Shown: positions 33,192 through 44,646 of the stretch, one piece after another
Position numbering within the stretch: position 1 is the first letter of the stretch
Layout: the number at the start of each line of letters is the position of its first letter
Assembly: GCA_012862575.1 (NCBI GenBank)
Contig: BLSF01000003.1
Span: 62,001-126,000, forward strand
Direction: 5' to 3'
DNA length: 64,000 nt
Source of the DNA: Parietichytrium sp. I65-24A
Lineage: Eukaryota; Sar; Bigyra; Thraustochytrida; Thraustochytriidae
Notes under the pieces: generated by a model
Seen by the model: only the letters and a program-made list of their open reading frames with translations
The model's database searches: none
Told to the model about the DNA's origin: nothing
Translations under genes and position numbers: made by a program

Positions 33192-34270
33192 CGCTCTCGC
33201 GAAGACACCCGCAAAAAACTTCCTTCCCGTGCCGATCTCATGCAACAGCGGCCGGAGCTGCGCAAAATGGGTGCTTCACGCAGACCAAGCGATTCAGGTG
33301 GATCAAATGCCAACTGCAGGAGACACGCTTCTTTTTCTTTGACCCAAGTTACACCAGCAGCGAGCCCGAGGTCTAGTCAGTTACGCTGGTCTTCGACGTA
33401 GTCCATCGAAAGGAACGCGGACTTTCTTGCTTTCCCACAGCAACCATATGTTTCCTCAAGGCAACAGCGGTATAAGTTTCTATATTGCCAACCAGATAGT
33501 CTTGCTTGCCGCAAATAGGACAGAGCCCAATCTGGGTCTACACAGCGCGTGGGCGATAGAATCAATCTCCTCTCAATCGCGTATTTAGCGCGGCTTGCAC
33601 GCTCGAACGACGGATTCGCGCCCCAAAGCTCCCAACGAAGTTCCCGGCATCGTTCAAGTCAAAATACATAAGAACGGCACACTGCTCGTGCTCTTTAAAT
33701 CGCTCATTTCCGCTCCATTGCTTCTTTTGAACAAAGTTGTCAATCATCAAGAAAAAAAAGCACTTCTTTCCCTTCTTGCAATTTTCCAACTCAAAGTCAC
33801 ACAACAACAACAACAACACTCGTCAGAGTTATTGTAATAAAGGTGCACACTTCAACAACAGATCCGTTGTGCATCGCAGATTCGGAATCTTGATTTCCAG
33901 TACTCTTGCAGCTTCGAGATGTCGGGCAGGGCGTTTATCGAGGGCGGTTTTCTCGGACTACAAAAATTTTGCACGAGCTGCGAATCGGATCGACGTTTCA
34001 TGCGCTGAGTCTGCTGATCGCTTTTCACGTTGATTGATTGAAGAGTGTGGCGAAGGCATGAAGCGAAGATAGCAATATTGCAATATAGCAGTGCCCGCCT
34101 TGAAGAGCAGTGTTCTAACTGGGTGCTGTGGTGGATTGGGGAGTAGCTGCGGCAGAGTGGAAGAGGCGCGAGAGGCTGAAGGGATCAAATCAAGTACAGC
34201 AAAAACTTGCGGTGTAGTTTCCGTGGGGATTCTCGAAAAGTAGTTGAGCTCGCTCGAAAGGTGTGAGAGA
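33192..34270. other. Spacer with a possible small zinc-motif gene
   Basis: Mostly without clear genes. On the minus strand, 33747-33601 and 33537-33373 are in the same frame around a putative 63-nt intron; the second piece carries CPICGKQDYLVGNIETYTAV followed by a His, a zinc-finger-like pattern. The donor (GTGCAAG) is weak. If it is not spliced, the frame is broken and this would be a relic. An ACAACAACAACAACAAC run lies near 33800-33818. Confidence 0.3.
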
Positions 34271-36726
34271 ATGTCACAAGTCGGGTATGGGTCCGTGTCG
34301 GAGTGGAGGTGCATGCGAGAAGTGACGCGGCAAGCTCTTCTCGGGGTGATTCGATCGCTGAGCCATGGTAGCGTGCCAACGTACAGGGTGATGGTGCTCG
34401 ACCATCGGGCAACTCGGGTTATGAACGCGTGCCTGAGGATGTTCGACATCACGCAGGAAGGCATCGCCTTGGTAGAGTCATTGGAGAAACGGAGACAGCC
34501 GTTTAGGGATATGGAAGCAGTGTATCTGGTGGAGCCAACGCTAGCCTCCGTGAAACGCATTGTCGAAGACTTTGCAGATCCAAAGCAGCCCATGTACGGG
34601 GGCGTGCACATATTCTTCCTCAAGCACTGTCCAGAAGAGGTGTTCGCCGAACTGAAGGGGAACGCTATGTTGATTAGCCGAGTTTCCACACTCACAGAAA
34701 TAAATGTCGATTTTCTCGCTGTCGAGGAGAACTTGTTCCACCTCGACCTGGACTCTGCGATGGTGCAGTTGTATAACGGCGCAAAGAATGGATTCTCCGA
34801 TTGCACAAGCAAAATTGTCGATGCTTTAGTGTCGTTTTGCGCTACTGTAAACGAGTATCCTTTCATCCGTTATGAAGCAGAAAACCCTCTCTGCAGCAAG
34901 CTTGCGATGGACTTTCAGTCACGTATTAATGGCTTTGTGAACAGCAATACCTCCTTCTGGTGGTACGGCGATGGACTGGATGGCCATGGGGATCGGACTC
35001 AAAGAGCCACGATGCTCATTTTAGACCGAGCAGAAGACATGGCCGTGCCGTTGGTGCATTCTTTCATCTATCAGGCTATGGTAAATGATCTTCTGAGTGT
35101 GAACGACGGTGTTTGTTTGGTAAGTTTTGTCAAACCTAAAGAGCGCATAGGTGGGAAATTACTTTGCATGGAATATGGTTCAAAAGAGATGCTGTTCGAG
35201 ATTTCGCTGACAACTGCTCAAACTGTTTTTAGTACTACTCGGGAGACATGAATACGTATCGCGGACAGGACGAAGACCCGGACTTGCAGCTGCAATTGCT
35301 CCCGCCGAAAGGGTCAAACGTGGAAGCAGGCATTTTGAACGAGGACGACGCCTTGTGGGTGGACACCAGGCATGCACAGACAAAAGACGTGATTGAAAAG
35401 CTTTCCGCAAATTTAAAAAAATATCAGGAGAGCGCTACAGGTAAATACGTTGCAAATCGGGCACAAATGTCGGCTCAAGAGCTCCTACGCGTGGTCCAAG
35501 AAGCGCCAGACGCCCAGCAGATGGTGGACAGCCAGGTTAAGCATCTGCGCATCACATCCTTATTGATGCACAAGCTCACAGCACGAAAGTTGACCGACTG
35601 TGCCAGACTGGAGCAGACCATGGCAACCGGTGTAGATGAGAACGGAAACACGGTGACACCGGCTCAGATTTTGTCGCAGCTTATGACTCTCGTGGCCGAC
35701 GAGCAGGTGAGCGCGCAAGACACTACAAGGCTGGTGGCACTTTACATTGTCAGCCAAAGGGGGGTGAAAGAGGAAGATCGAAGACGAATTCTGGAGTCCG
35801 CCAAGCCGTCGCTATCAACTGAAATGCAGTTAGCTCTCATGAATCTTAGCTATCTAGGTGTATCGGTGACCGCAAGTTCGTCGTCGAAAAAGATTGCAGT
35901 GGACAAGAACAAAATCGCAGAGGCCAAGCGTATCGCGCTTGCAAGTGACACCCCATTCACCAGATTTATTCCCACAGCCACGACTCTAGTGGAGGACATT
36001 TGCCGCCGATCACTTTCCACGGACAAGTATCCGTACGTGATCGACCCCCCACCGATGGGCACGGAGTCAGCTTCTGCGATGTCTCCTGCCAACAACGAAT
36101 CTCTTAAGTCTCGAGGAGGCTTTGGGTCTTCCTTCGCAGCAGCCTTTTCAAAAGGCTTAAAGTCTAGCAAAGCTACTGAACAAAGTCAAATGAGTCCTGC
36201 TCCCTCGAGCGAAGGGTTTGGGCTGTCGGTGCGGTCGAAGCCAAGTGCAGCGAAGATCCAGAAGGAAGAGGCAGATGCAGTCGTGAAGACTGTTTCCAAC
36301 AAGAAGCGAAACCCGAAGGGCGCGCGCATCCTGGTCTTCATCGCAGGTGGCGCTACCCATGCGGAGATTGCCAGTATCCAAAATCTAACCAGCGCCTATG
36401 GCAGGGACATCATCGTGGGAACCACTCACCTCTTGAACCCGAAGACATTCATGCACGACCTCCAGTATCTTGCCGATGACAGTGTTTCGTCTTACTACAA
36501 GGAGCGCGAAGAGGTTGCTGAGCGCAAGCGCGTGCTTTTCCGCAAGCGCATAGAGGAGGAGCTTGGCCAGCCCAATGGTACGGAAGCTGACGATGTGGAG
36601 CTTAAAGAGATAACTAACGATGAGCAGGCCCAGCAGAAGCGTAAAAAGTCTATCCTCGACGTACTCGGCTGCGGCTGCACCAAGGCGCCTCCAAGTGCGC
36701 AGAACCCTCCAGAGTCCCAAGCTTGA
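34271..36726 (+). CDS. Sec1/Munc18 (SM) family vesicle-fusion protein
   Basis: Exon 1 runs 34271-35119 and exon 2 35233-36726, with a 113-nt GTAAGT...TAG intron; 780 aa. SM proteins clasp syntaxins and promote SNARE assembly. Seen: domain 1 (VMVLDHRATRVMNACLRMFD then EGIALVE, MEAVYLVEPTLASVKRIVED, GGVHIFFLKHCPEEVF), domain 2/3 (ATMLILDRAEDMAVPLVHSF YQAM-type), DALWVDTRHAQTKDVIEKLS, and the C-terminal GARILVFIAGGATHAEIASI ... GRDIIVGTTHLLNP block. It resembles the Sec1/Munc18 exocytic branch more than Vps33, Vps45 or Sly1, but I cannot separate these firmly. It is longer than usual (about 580-680) because of a Ser/Lys-rich insertion near residues 560-640 and a C-terminal extension ending in LGCGCTKAPP, whose cysteines might be lipidated. 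Confidence 0.92.
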
Positions 36727-37076
36727 TCGCGTCGATCGTCCTCAACAAACCATGTGTAAACTCTGACAGCAAAAATGAACACCAAGCAAGTAGCTTGACA
36801 GTTTCCTCTCATTCGACACCTTTTTTTCGTTTTTCAAAGCATCCCAACTCATATCTCCGCGACACCGGCAACACCACCGCACAGCATGTGCATCATAATC
36901 CAAAGAATTTTGCATCATCACGTATTTCCCGGGGGTACGTTGCTGCGCAGGATACACTGGCTTCATCCTTTGTTTTCACACAGGCTGAAAAGACTGAAAA
37001 GGCCGTGAACCGACCATCCATATCGAATGGGAGCACCATGAAGCATTGTATTTTGTACACAATGCCTCAATCATAA

Positions 37077-37104
37077 TGCTCCACATTGCTCCACATTGCT
37101 CCAC
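37077..37104. repeat. ATTGCTCCAC tandem repeat
   Basis: Two full ATTGCTCCAC units flanked by a partial copy on the left (ATGCTCCAC). Confidence 0.75.
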
Positions 37105-38856
37105 GTGCGAACTCATGTGCATTTCGAAGAAGCGCCCTCACGATATCGGTGGAACGATCTCCGCGATAATTTCGTTCACGAGATCTCTTCCGGAATTTTG
37201 TGTTGACTTTCCGCACCGGGGTCAGTACCGGTACAGTACGGTCCCGGTACAGTAGCCAAAGTGCGATAAAGTCCGACGCAACTTGGCTCGATTGCATTCG
37301 CCAGTTCTACTGCCGGTCTATCGAAAGTTATTACGAGATCCGATTGTTTGAAAATGATCGAAAAGAGAGAGGAGGTCATGATAGGTCAGGTCAATCTATC
37401 CAACTGAAAGTGAAAAGAGTTCGGACAAGGACGAAAGACGAAAGATGATGACCAAAGCTAATTAGAGCACAGAGTACTCACTCACTACCCAGTATTTGCA
37501 GTTCAGAATTCAGAACAGATATTTGCAGCGCGAAATGCCGTGCTGTACAAGGTGTGCTCTTCCTCCAGCCTCTTGTTTCCAGGCGCTTTGAGTGCTTTGA
37601 AGGTATTCCGACGCGGCAGCGAAAGCGGTTTTAGGTTATGTTAGCTTGTGCAAGTTCCAATTCTTTCAACATCTTTCAACTCGTAAAAGTTCTAAATAGC
37701 AAGATCTCAATAATGAAAGTCAATCGCTCCGCGGGCCATGTGGCCTCCTGGCCTGTGCGCCTTGGTCGATCAACGATCGACTATCGACTAACTTCTCGAC
37801 TGATATCGACTGACCGCCACAGCACGCCGTTTCACGTCCCGCGATTGCGCGATTGCGGTCTCATTAGTCTCAGGAGTTGGCTCTGACTGGGCAGAAGAAG
37901 ATTGCCATATATTCCATTCGACAGAGCGTCTCGTAATGTCTCGTAACTTGTCTTCAATTTCCAACGTTCTAGTTTACTCTTTTGAGAATGTTGAACGCTG
38001 GCGAGAGCTGCGAGAGCGTTGGGATCTGTGATTGCTCGTGATGCTCATGATGCCCTCCAGCGTCCAGTGAGATTGAAACGGTCTTGGACTTGGCTCGAGA
38101 AAAGGAAGAAATGGCGACGTCGGGAACGGCGGGAGTGGGAGAAGATACTATTGATTCCCGCCATGGCACTGTGGCACTGCACGTGGACACATAGGCCCGA
38201 GTGGGACTGCGTGAGACTTGCAGTTGTCACAGCAGCCCTTCTCTCAAAGGAGAGCACGCGCCCATCAGCTTAGCGTCCAAAGCATGCAAAGCATGGTGCT
38301 CTGTACCCAGTCCTGGTACCGAATAGAGCGTAGCCGAGATGAGAAAGAAGGCCTGAGTTCCTCGGGAGCAACGGAGCAACGGAGCTACGGGACAACCGTC
38401 GCAACTCCTGCCGAAGATGTTACCTAACTATGCTGTCTCCTCACAGCTCGTGATCCCTCAGCAGCTGCAGCGGCCAACATGCGCAGTTGTCGGCGAGCCA
38501 GCCCCGACCTCGCCGACGTAGCGCTGTAGGCCGCGGCTCACGCAACACGTACCTGAATGGATATCCTCACGCTAGCGAACACATGGATCGTCCTTCCCAA
38601 CTTGCTCCGAAATCTAAAACTCTAAAATCCTAAAATTCTGAATTCTGAATTCTGGAGATTTCTGAGTTTCGAGCTGGAGAAGAAACACTCTTTTGAGAGC
38701 ACCCACCGCCGCTCGCTGTCAGTGCTTCCTGCAACGGCGCGGCGCGGCTTTGGTGTCCCGGCTTATCTCCGATTCGAAAACCTGCTCCGAGTCCAATGAA
38801 ATGGATGAACACAGATGTCCATCACCAAACAAACAATCGCATTCATATTCGATAAT

Positions 38857-38886
38857 CGATAATCGATCATCGATCATCGATCATCG
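38857..38886. repeat. ATCGAT palindromic array
   Basis: Runs of GATAATCGATAATCGATCAT type, partly self-complementary. A close relative lies at about 61697-61736. Confidence 0.75.
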
Positions 38887-40379
38887 CAGCCCTTACATGC
38901 GCTTGCCAAGTGTCTGAATTCACACTTTCTTTGCCCGAAGGCACCCTGCGGTCCGAGTCTTGGGCCCCACTGGTCCACCATCTCGAAATGCGAAATGCCG
39001 TTCTCTGTGTCAATGACGCAAAGTCCCACCTCTTTCTAGTCTAGTAATGAGAGCCACTGCACAAACGCGCTGCTCGTTTTCTTCTCCATCCTCGTCGTCA
39101 TCCTCATCCTCATCCTCGTCTTCAAAATGGATAAAACAACAAACGCTCCAGCTTTAGAGCTGGCAACAAGCAAGCACAGGCGAGCGCAGTATCTTTGTCG
39201 GAGCGGTGCGAAAGCTTCGGTGGAAAGCGTTATCGTCTGCTCGATTGTATTGTTATTTCGAACCTCTTCGTCTACTTTCATGTGTATGAGATCCAACTGT
39301 TATTTTCAATCAACATGAGCAAAACTAACAAAACGTTTTTTTTAACAATCCTGTATACCGGAGTAGCTCCTGTTCAATGAAAACGGTCTGGGGCAAAGTG
39401 TTCATGAAAGTAGAGCACAAAGAAAGGAAGAACAAGTGAAAGAGATAAAGTGAAAGTGTAAACCACGCAGAGAACAGCTTGCCTATGAAAAAAGGCACAT
39501 TGTCACGAGGCGAGGAACGGCGCACTCGTTCTGACTGAGTGTGAGTGCTTTACGTTTATGTTCGTTCGAGCTCACGCACAGAGAGAGAGACACTCGCAGC
39601 AGTTGTAGCAGTTGCAGAGGGAAAGTTCCAGTACTTAAAACGAAAGCGGATCTCAAAGACGCCGCGCCAGTAGTACAGTACAAATTGTCGATGTTGTTGC
39701 CAGTGCAGTGCCTGGCACGTGTGCAGCAGACTGTGGAAATCTGAATTCTTCTCCGATCCGAGTTCGTTCTGGCAAAGCATAGCCGAGCACATTGGGCTTG
39801 CCGTCGTCCTTCTGAACACCTCTAAAGGCAGGAGTTGTACAACTGCAAATAAAAGCAAGTGGAGAAACTACGCTGAGGAAGTGGCTCACCGCTCTCTCTC
39901 TATCTCTCTCATTCCCACACAGAAACTCACAGAAACTCCTTCACTCCTTCACTCACTCACTCACGCACGCACACGCATACGAATTCTCTTCCGCACACAC
40001 GAACGAGTCCTCACGACGACGACAACAAAGGAAACAGAGGCAGGAGAAGTCGGTACTCGAGTACATTCTCATTCCTTACTGGCAACAAGTGCACTTGGTT
40101 GCGGACCGCACTGTCTCTGTACATGCCCTCGGCGGCGAGGGGAGGAGCTCTCTGCGCATCGTCGTGACACTTTTGCGCTCGGTTGTGGCGCCGCGCACCA
40201 TCACAGGGGCGAATCAAAGAGTTGAGAGCGGAGCTCAAATCAACAATCGATCGATCAATCCATCCAATCGTTTGTTTCAAAGGGTTTCATCCCGAGTTCT
40301 GTGAAGACTAGGTTGAGCGGTCAATACAACTTGGTCTTGATTTTGACTGGCTCGGCAGAGCGACACCTTTGCCGCGCAA

Positions 40380-43300
40380 ATGTTGGAGATGATGCGGTCA
40401 AGGCGGACCCTGCATGAGCGCAAGGTGAGCGAAATAAGCATTCCCACAAAGTACGAAGGAAACGACGCCAAGCTGCTCAAGGCGAGCGGAAACAGGTCAG
40501 TGGAGACGCTTGAATGGCTAGCAAAGAATTCGTTCGACTATTTCAAGGAGGTGTCGGCTCTTTATGACCTGTGCGTGGAGGATGCGGAGAGTAGGTTCAC
40601 CGAGGCAGGGTCGGGCTTTCCGAAGAACTTCGAGTACCGCTGGACCGAGGACGGAGGGGAGCCGATCTCGGCTCCAGAGTACGTCAACAAGGTTCTGAAC
40701 TGGGTGGAAAGAACTCTTCTGGACCCCCAGACAGTGCCTGTGAACGACAGCTTTCAATTTCCGGACAACTTCTTCGCTGTCGTCAGCAAAATTTTCACGA
40801 GGCTCTTCCGCATATATGCTATCATGTATCACCAGCACGTAGCTGCTCTCGAGTCGCAGGAGGCGTCCGAATACCTGGACAAATCTTTCAAAAATTTCAT
40901 GTTCTTCGTATTCGAAAATGATCTCGTAAGGCAAAAGGAGTTCCGGCCGCTGCAAACACGCGTTGACTCTATCTCCAACGCCTTCCAGAAGGAAGTAGGC
41001 TTCCCTGTGGCGCTGTGGACTGTCGATGATGCTCTCGACGAAATAGATAACACGTTCACTGACGGGTCGTTCCGAACTGCGTCTGGGTCGGTAGTGGCAG
41101 ATCCAATTCTCCAGGAGCTGGTCGGGGACGAGCTGCATCAGTCCGCCTCGCTACATAGCCTCCTACAGCAATTAAGTATTGACACAGCTGAATCGCAATC
41201 ATGCTCTTCCGGGGACTCGCCTTTGCCCGAGAGTCCTGACAGAATAAGAACCTGTTCACCGAGGGCGGAGAAGGGTGTGCCGGGTAAGACGGCTGGCCAT
41301 CGTTTGCATCTGCGAAACCTTTCGTACATGGAAACTGTGCCGTCAACTTTAAACACACTTGGGGTGGAGACTCTGCTTCGACAAGTCGCGCAAGACGAGA
41401 TCGGTCAGCAACACGCAGACGCATGTGTGAACGTGATCAGGGAAATCTTGGCATCCGAAATTGCATTTGGCGACATGATCTGCAAAGTACTGGAGGAGTA
41501 TGTCGTCCCTGCCCAGACCATTGCAATGGTCTCAAGCGATCTCTCCGACAAGATGTTCGTGGATCTCCCTTTGATTCTAGATTTTTCGGAACTTCTCTGC
41601 TCCGAGATGCATCAAGCGGTGGAGAACCTGAGCATTCCCTTCAATGTTGATGACCCCGCCCCCGAGTCTATGTCGTTTGCGATGGGGAAGCCCCGGTCTC
41701 AAACGCTTGAAAGTACGCCACAAAAGCCAGGTCACGGTAGCGGTAGGCGGCGCGGGACAACATCATCCACTTCAGGTGCACTTACACGCAACATCCCATC
41801 TTGCTCCGATGTAGTGCATGCACTCCTTCAAGAAGCCATGCTGCCTAATCTTAGCTTCTTGGCTGAGAACTTTACTAATTTTGTCTCCCACCACTCTGAG
41901 TCTGTAGCTCTCATCGGCTCGACCATGTCCTCTAATCATCTGTTCTCACGACTGGTACAGTCCAAGAACGCCAAACTTAATGTAACGCTTTCCGATCTCC
42001 TCATGCAAATAAGAACGCGCCCTGCCGTCTACTTTCAGCAGATCGTGAAGCTGTGCGGCGTGTTCGAGGAGTATACAAGCTGCGGGAGCTGCTGGCACGG
42101 CGGCGTTGTGTGCAGCGGCTCTAGCAAAGGGCTCTTTGGCTCGCCCCTCCCAAGCTCGCTCAGGACCAAAGGCTGCTGCAAGGATGTTCAACGTTTCGTG
42201 TCCGATACGATCAAACGTGCGTTTTACCACACATCAGCAGTAGACGCGAGAGCCCACTTCAATAAACATCAGCGCCGGGTACAGAAAACTTTCGGAAGAT
42301 TTCCGCTCCATTCTGCCCCTGGAGAGTTTAAATACGCCGGTGTGCTACGTGACAAATGGCAGCCTTGCATACTGCATGTTATGGACAATGGCATTTTGAT
42401 TTCGAACTACAAGAGGGAAAGCAACGCCGTTCGCAGCAAAGAAGGGGTCTTCTCCTCGGCTATCAAAAAGGTCCAAAAGCTCCGAGGCAAGGGGCATCGA
42501 AGGAATGGCTCGGATGCTTCCACCACCTCGGATCCGCATGGCTTGTTAAAGGAGGTGGGAGGCCCCGGATTCACTGCTCCCGAGGGGCTTCCCACAGATA
42601 ACTTTACGAGCGGCATTGTAGAAGCACTTTCAGAACTAGAGGCGGGCTACATCGACCGCGTGCAGGTGGAAGCGTTCTTCCACAAGATCGAAATGACTGC
42701 CCGACAGCGTCGTTCAGCGCGGCTAGAAAATGCATCCGAAGATGATGAGCCGGTCTTCGTATTGAACCTAAACGGCTACGAGAAATCTGGAATCAAAAGG
42801 GTAACCCAGCTACGTATCGCAAGCTTCGACGCTGCCTGCCGACTCTTTCGAATGGCGGCGACCTCAATGCCTCATAATCTGTACGCTTTTCCGCACTTTA
42901 TGGCGTTTCGAACTCTGAGTACTGTGGAACGTTGGACCCTTTCACGATCGGCATACAGCAAAATCTCCAAACTGAGCACTAGCTCAGCCTTCCCGGCTTC
43001 TCCGCCCAACCTATTTATTTGTCACAATCCTGCAAAGGATTTTGAAGATGCCCTGGACATTTACCGAGACTTAAAGGAGCGCTCTTTCCAGCCGTGGATG
43101 GAGCAAATGGCGCACACCCCGAGCCTCGTTGTTGAAGCGCTTGAAAGTTGCAAGGCAGTCATCCTAGTTCTCACTCCAGGGGTCCTTATGCTTCCATCAG
43201 TGCGATTCCAGTTGGCTACGGCTTGGCAGCTGTGCAAACCTGTCTTGTTGCTGATGTTGGAATCGGTGCCAATCAATGTCTCGCAAGAGATGGACCGATG

Positions 43301-43535
43301 CCCTCCAATTCTTGCTGGATTCTTGGAAATGGCCGTACGAACACTCCCGGAAGACGAGGAAGCTCGGAGTTCCTTCTGGGGCTCGCTGATTTCTCTCCCA
43401 GAGCTTAGCGTGTTTGCTGGTGCCAACCAGTTGCGGCGCTACCAAAACCGCACTTCTGCGACCCCGATAACGAAGAAGAGTTCGAAGAGATGGTCTATCG
43501 GGGTACCGGGTTCCAGTCGGCGGGGAAGTGTCTGA
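40380..43535 (+). CDS. MOB - RhoGEF (DH) - PH - TIR multidomain protein
   Basis: Single-exon 1051-aa protein from ATG 40380. Residues about 35-205 form a MOB domain (TLEWLAKNSFDYFKEVSALY, FEYRWTEDGGEPISAPEYVN, FQFPDNFFAVVSKIFTRLFR, YLDKSFKNFMFFVFE). Of the four zinc ligands known in MOB1 (C79, C84, H161, H166) only the first Cys and last His appear kept. About 338-633 is DH-like (CVNVIREILASEIAFGDMIC, then LTLSDLLMQI-like core helix). About 647-840 is a PH domain with a basic insertion (FKYAGVLRDKWQPCILHVMD). About 876-1018 is TIR-like (LFICHNPAKDFEDALDIYRD, CKAVILVLTPGVLMLPSVRF). The Glu used by TIR NADases aligns with a Gln (VRFQLATAW), so enzymatic activity is doubtful. MOB proteins couple NDR/LATS-type kinases and DH-PH activates Rho GTPases, so a signalling scaffold at membranes is a reasonable inference. 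I know of no protein with this architecture. Confidence 0.9.
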   Translation: MLEMMRSRRTLHERKVSEISIPTKYEGNDAKLLKASGNRSVETLEWLAKNSFDYFKEVSALYDLCVEDAESRFTEAGSGFPKNFEYRWTEDGGEPISAPEYVNKVLNWVERTLLDPQTVPVNDSFQFPDNFFAVVSKIFTRLFRIYAIMYHQHVAALESQEASEYLDKSFKNFMFFVFENDLVRQKEFRPLQTRVDSISNAFQKEVGFPVALWTVDDALDEIDNTFTDGSFRTASGSVVADPILQELVGDELHQSASLHSLLQQLSIDTAESQSCSSGDSPLPESPDRIRTCSPRAEKGVPGKTAGHRLHLRNLSYMETVPSTLNTLGVETLLRQVAQDEIGQQHADACVNVIREILASEIAFGDMICKVLEEYVVPAQTIAMVSSDLSDKMFVDLPLILDFSELLCSEMHQAVENLSIPFNVDDPAPESMSFAMGKPRSQTLESTPQKPGHGSGRRRGTTSSTSGALTRNIPSCSDVVHALLQEAMLPNLSFLAENFTNFVSHHSESVALIGSTMSSNHLFSRLVQSKNAKLNVTLSDLLMQIRTRPAVYFQQIVKLCGVFEEYTSCGSCWHGGVVCSGSSKGLFGSPLPSSLRTKGCCKDVQRFVSDTIKRAFYHTSAVDARAHFNKHQRRVQKTFGRFPLHSAPGEFKYAGVLRDKWQPCILHVMDNGILISNYKRESNAVRSKEGVFSSAIKKVQKLRGKGHRRNGSDASTTSDPHGLLKEVGGPGFTAPEGLPTDNFTSGIVEALSELEAGYIDRVQVEAFFHKIEMTARQRRSARLENASEDDEPVFVLNLNGYEKSGIKRVTQLRIASFDAACRLFRMAATSMPHNLYAFPHFMAFRTLSTVERWTLSRSAYSKISKLSTSSAFPASPPNLFICHNPAKDFEDALDIYRDLKERSFQPWMEQMAHTPSLVVEALESCKAVILVLTPGVLMLPSVRFQLATAWQLCKPVLLLMLESVPINVSQEMDRCPPILAGFLEMAVRTLPEDEEARSSFWGSLISLPELSVFAGANQLRRYQNRTSATPITKKSSKRWSIGVPGSSRRGSV

Positions 43536-44646
43536 GCGTTTAGTGCTGTTGAAGCGCTTCCCCGTTCGTGTATATATTCGTAGCTCTCTCTTCGGCCCCA
43601 AGTGCGACTTCGTTGGGCGCCTCATCTTGTTTGTATTTCACGCCTTCCATCATCTCCTGTACCCGATACCGGCACCGAATTCCGGGAAGGCTTATAGCAT
43701 TTTTATACTACAACTTTGTAAACACGCAAAAATTTTTGATTCGCCCTTTTTTGTTTGGGTTTTCGCGGCTGTCGTTGTGGAGATCATTATTTTTTTCGGG
43801 CTGTTGCCCTTCGCGATTCGGGAGCGAAAGCTGCAGCCCTTGCGACTCGGCAGCTGGAGTATTCAAGGGTGCGTGGTCTGATCGGAGCATCTTCAGCCTT
43901 CGTGTCGGCTTCGCGCCTTGTCGCATCATGCAACTCGAGCTCGTGCGCCGTCTTCTTCGCTCCGATTTCGATCATCGTCAAGCATTGAAACCATGGCAAA
44001 CCATTGCAATTGCAAACCATTGCAATCTCGTCTTCGCTAGCAATGCGGATCAATGCGGCAATCGGAGACATTCGCAAACTCGCCCTAATTAGACTCCAGC
44101 GACGCATAGCCAGCGCTTAGTTTCTGGATACGTGGATCCATGCATATCCATGCACGCACACTCCATCCGCGCTATGTCGACCTACTCGCGACGCTAGCTA
44201 GGTCGTCCTGGAGAGAGAGCGAGAGAGAGCTGGGTTGGGTCGGGTTTGCCAGGATAATGTGCCATTTGGACATTTGGACATTTGGATATTTTCGTTTTCA
44301 CTGTCAATCAAGATCTTGATTCACATTCACATGTCAATCAAAAATCTTGATTGATCAATTGATCAAGACAAAGAACAAGAAGAGAAGATTTTCTAGGGGG
44401 CTAAAGTGCTCATTGAATGTGGAAGTAACAATTTATGTGAAAGCGGAAGTGAAGGAGATTGAAGGAGAATGGATCTTGGCCGAAAGTCAGTCTTATCTCA
44501 GTATCTTGTTGAGATGGAGAGAGAGTGAGGGCAGCAGACCCCGAACGAGGTTGGGACTTGGGCAAAGGAGGAACGAGCGAGGAACGAACGAGGACAACAC
44601 AGAGGCAGAGGCAGGGCTGAGGATCGAGGAGTTGGCGAGCGCGAAA
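43536..44646. other. Intergenic region with short inverted and tandem repeats
   Basis: Contains AAACCATTGCAATTGCAAAC-type repeats (about 43997-44026), a GAGAGAGAGC run (44212-44230), an ACATTTGG tandem repeat (about 44262-44290) and alternating TCAATCA / TCTTGATT / GATCAATTGATC motifs (44307-44370). The urocanase frame is open back to 44347 without ATG in good context. Confidence 0.6.

Larger units (their letters stand above)
36727..40379. other. 3.7-kb gene-poor region
   Basis: No ORF with family features. Holds an ATTGCTCCAC tandem repeat (37077-37104), AATTCTG repeats (about 38632-38656), an ATCGATAATC/ATCGATC array (38857-38886), CTCATC repeats (about 39085-39122) and a CACTCA/CACGCA run (about 39930-39980). 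No tRNA or other RNA gene recognised. The last part is presumably the promoter of the MOB-TIR gene. Confidence 0.6.

Noticed and set aside
33958-34866. 302-codon minus-strand ORF
   Set aside because: Antisense of the Sec1/Munc18 exon, which has clear family motifs in the other strand.
40518-41138. 206-codon minus-strand ORF
   Set aside because: Antisense of the MOB domain.
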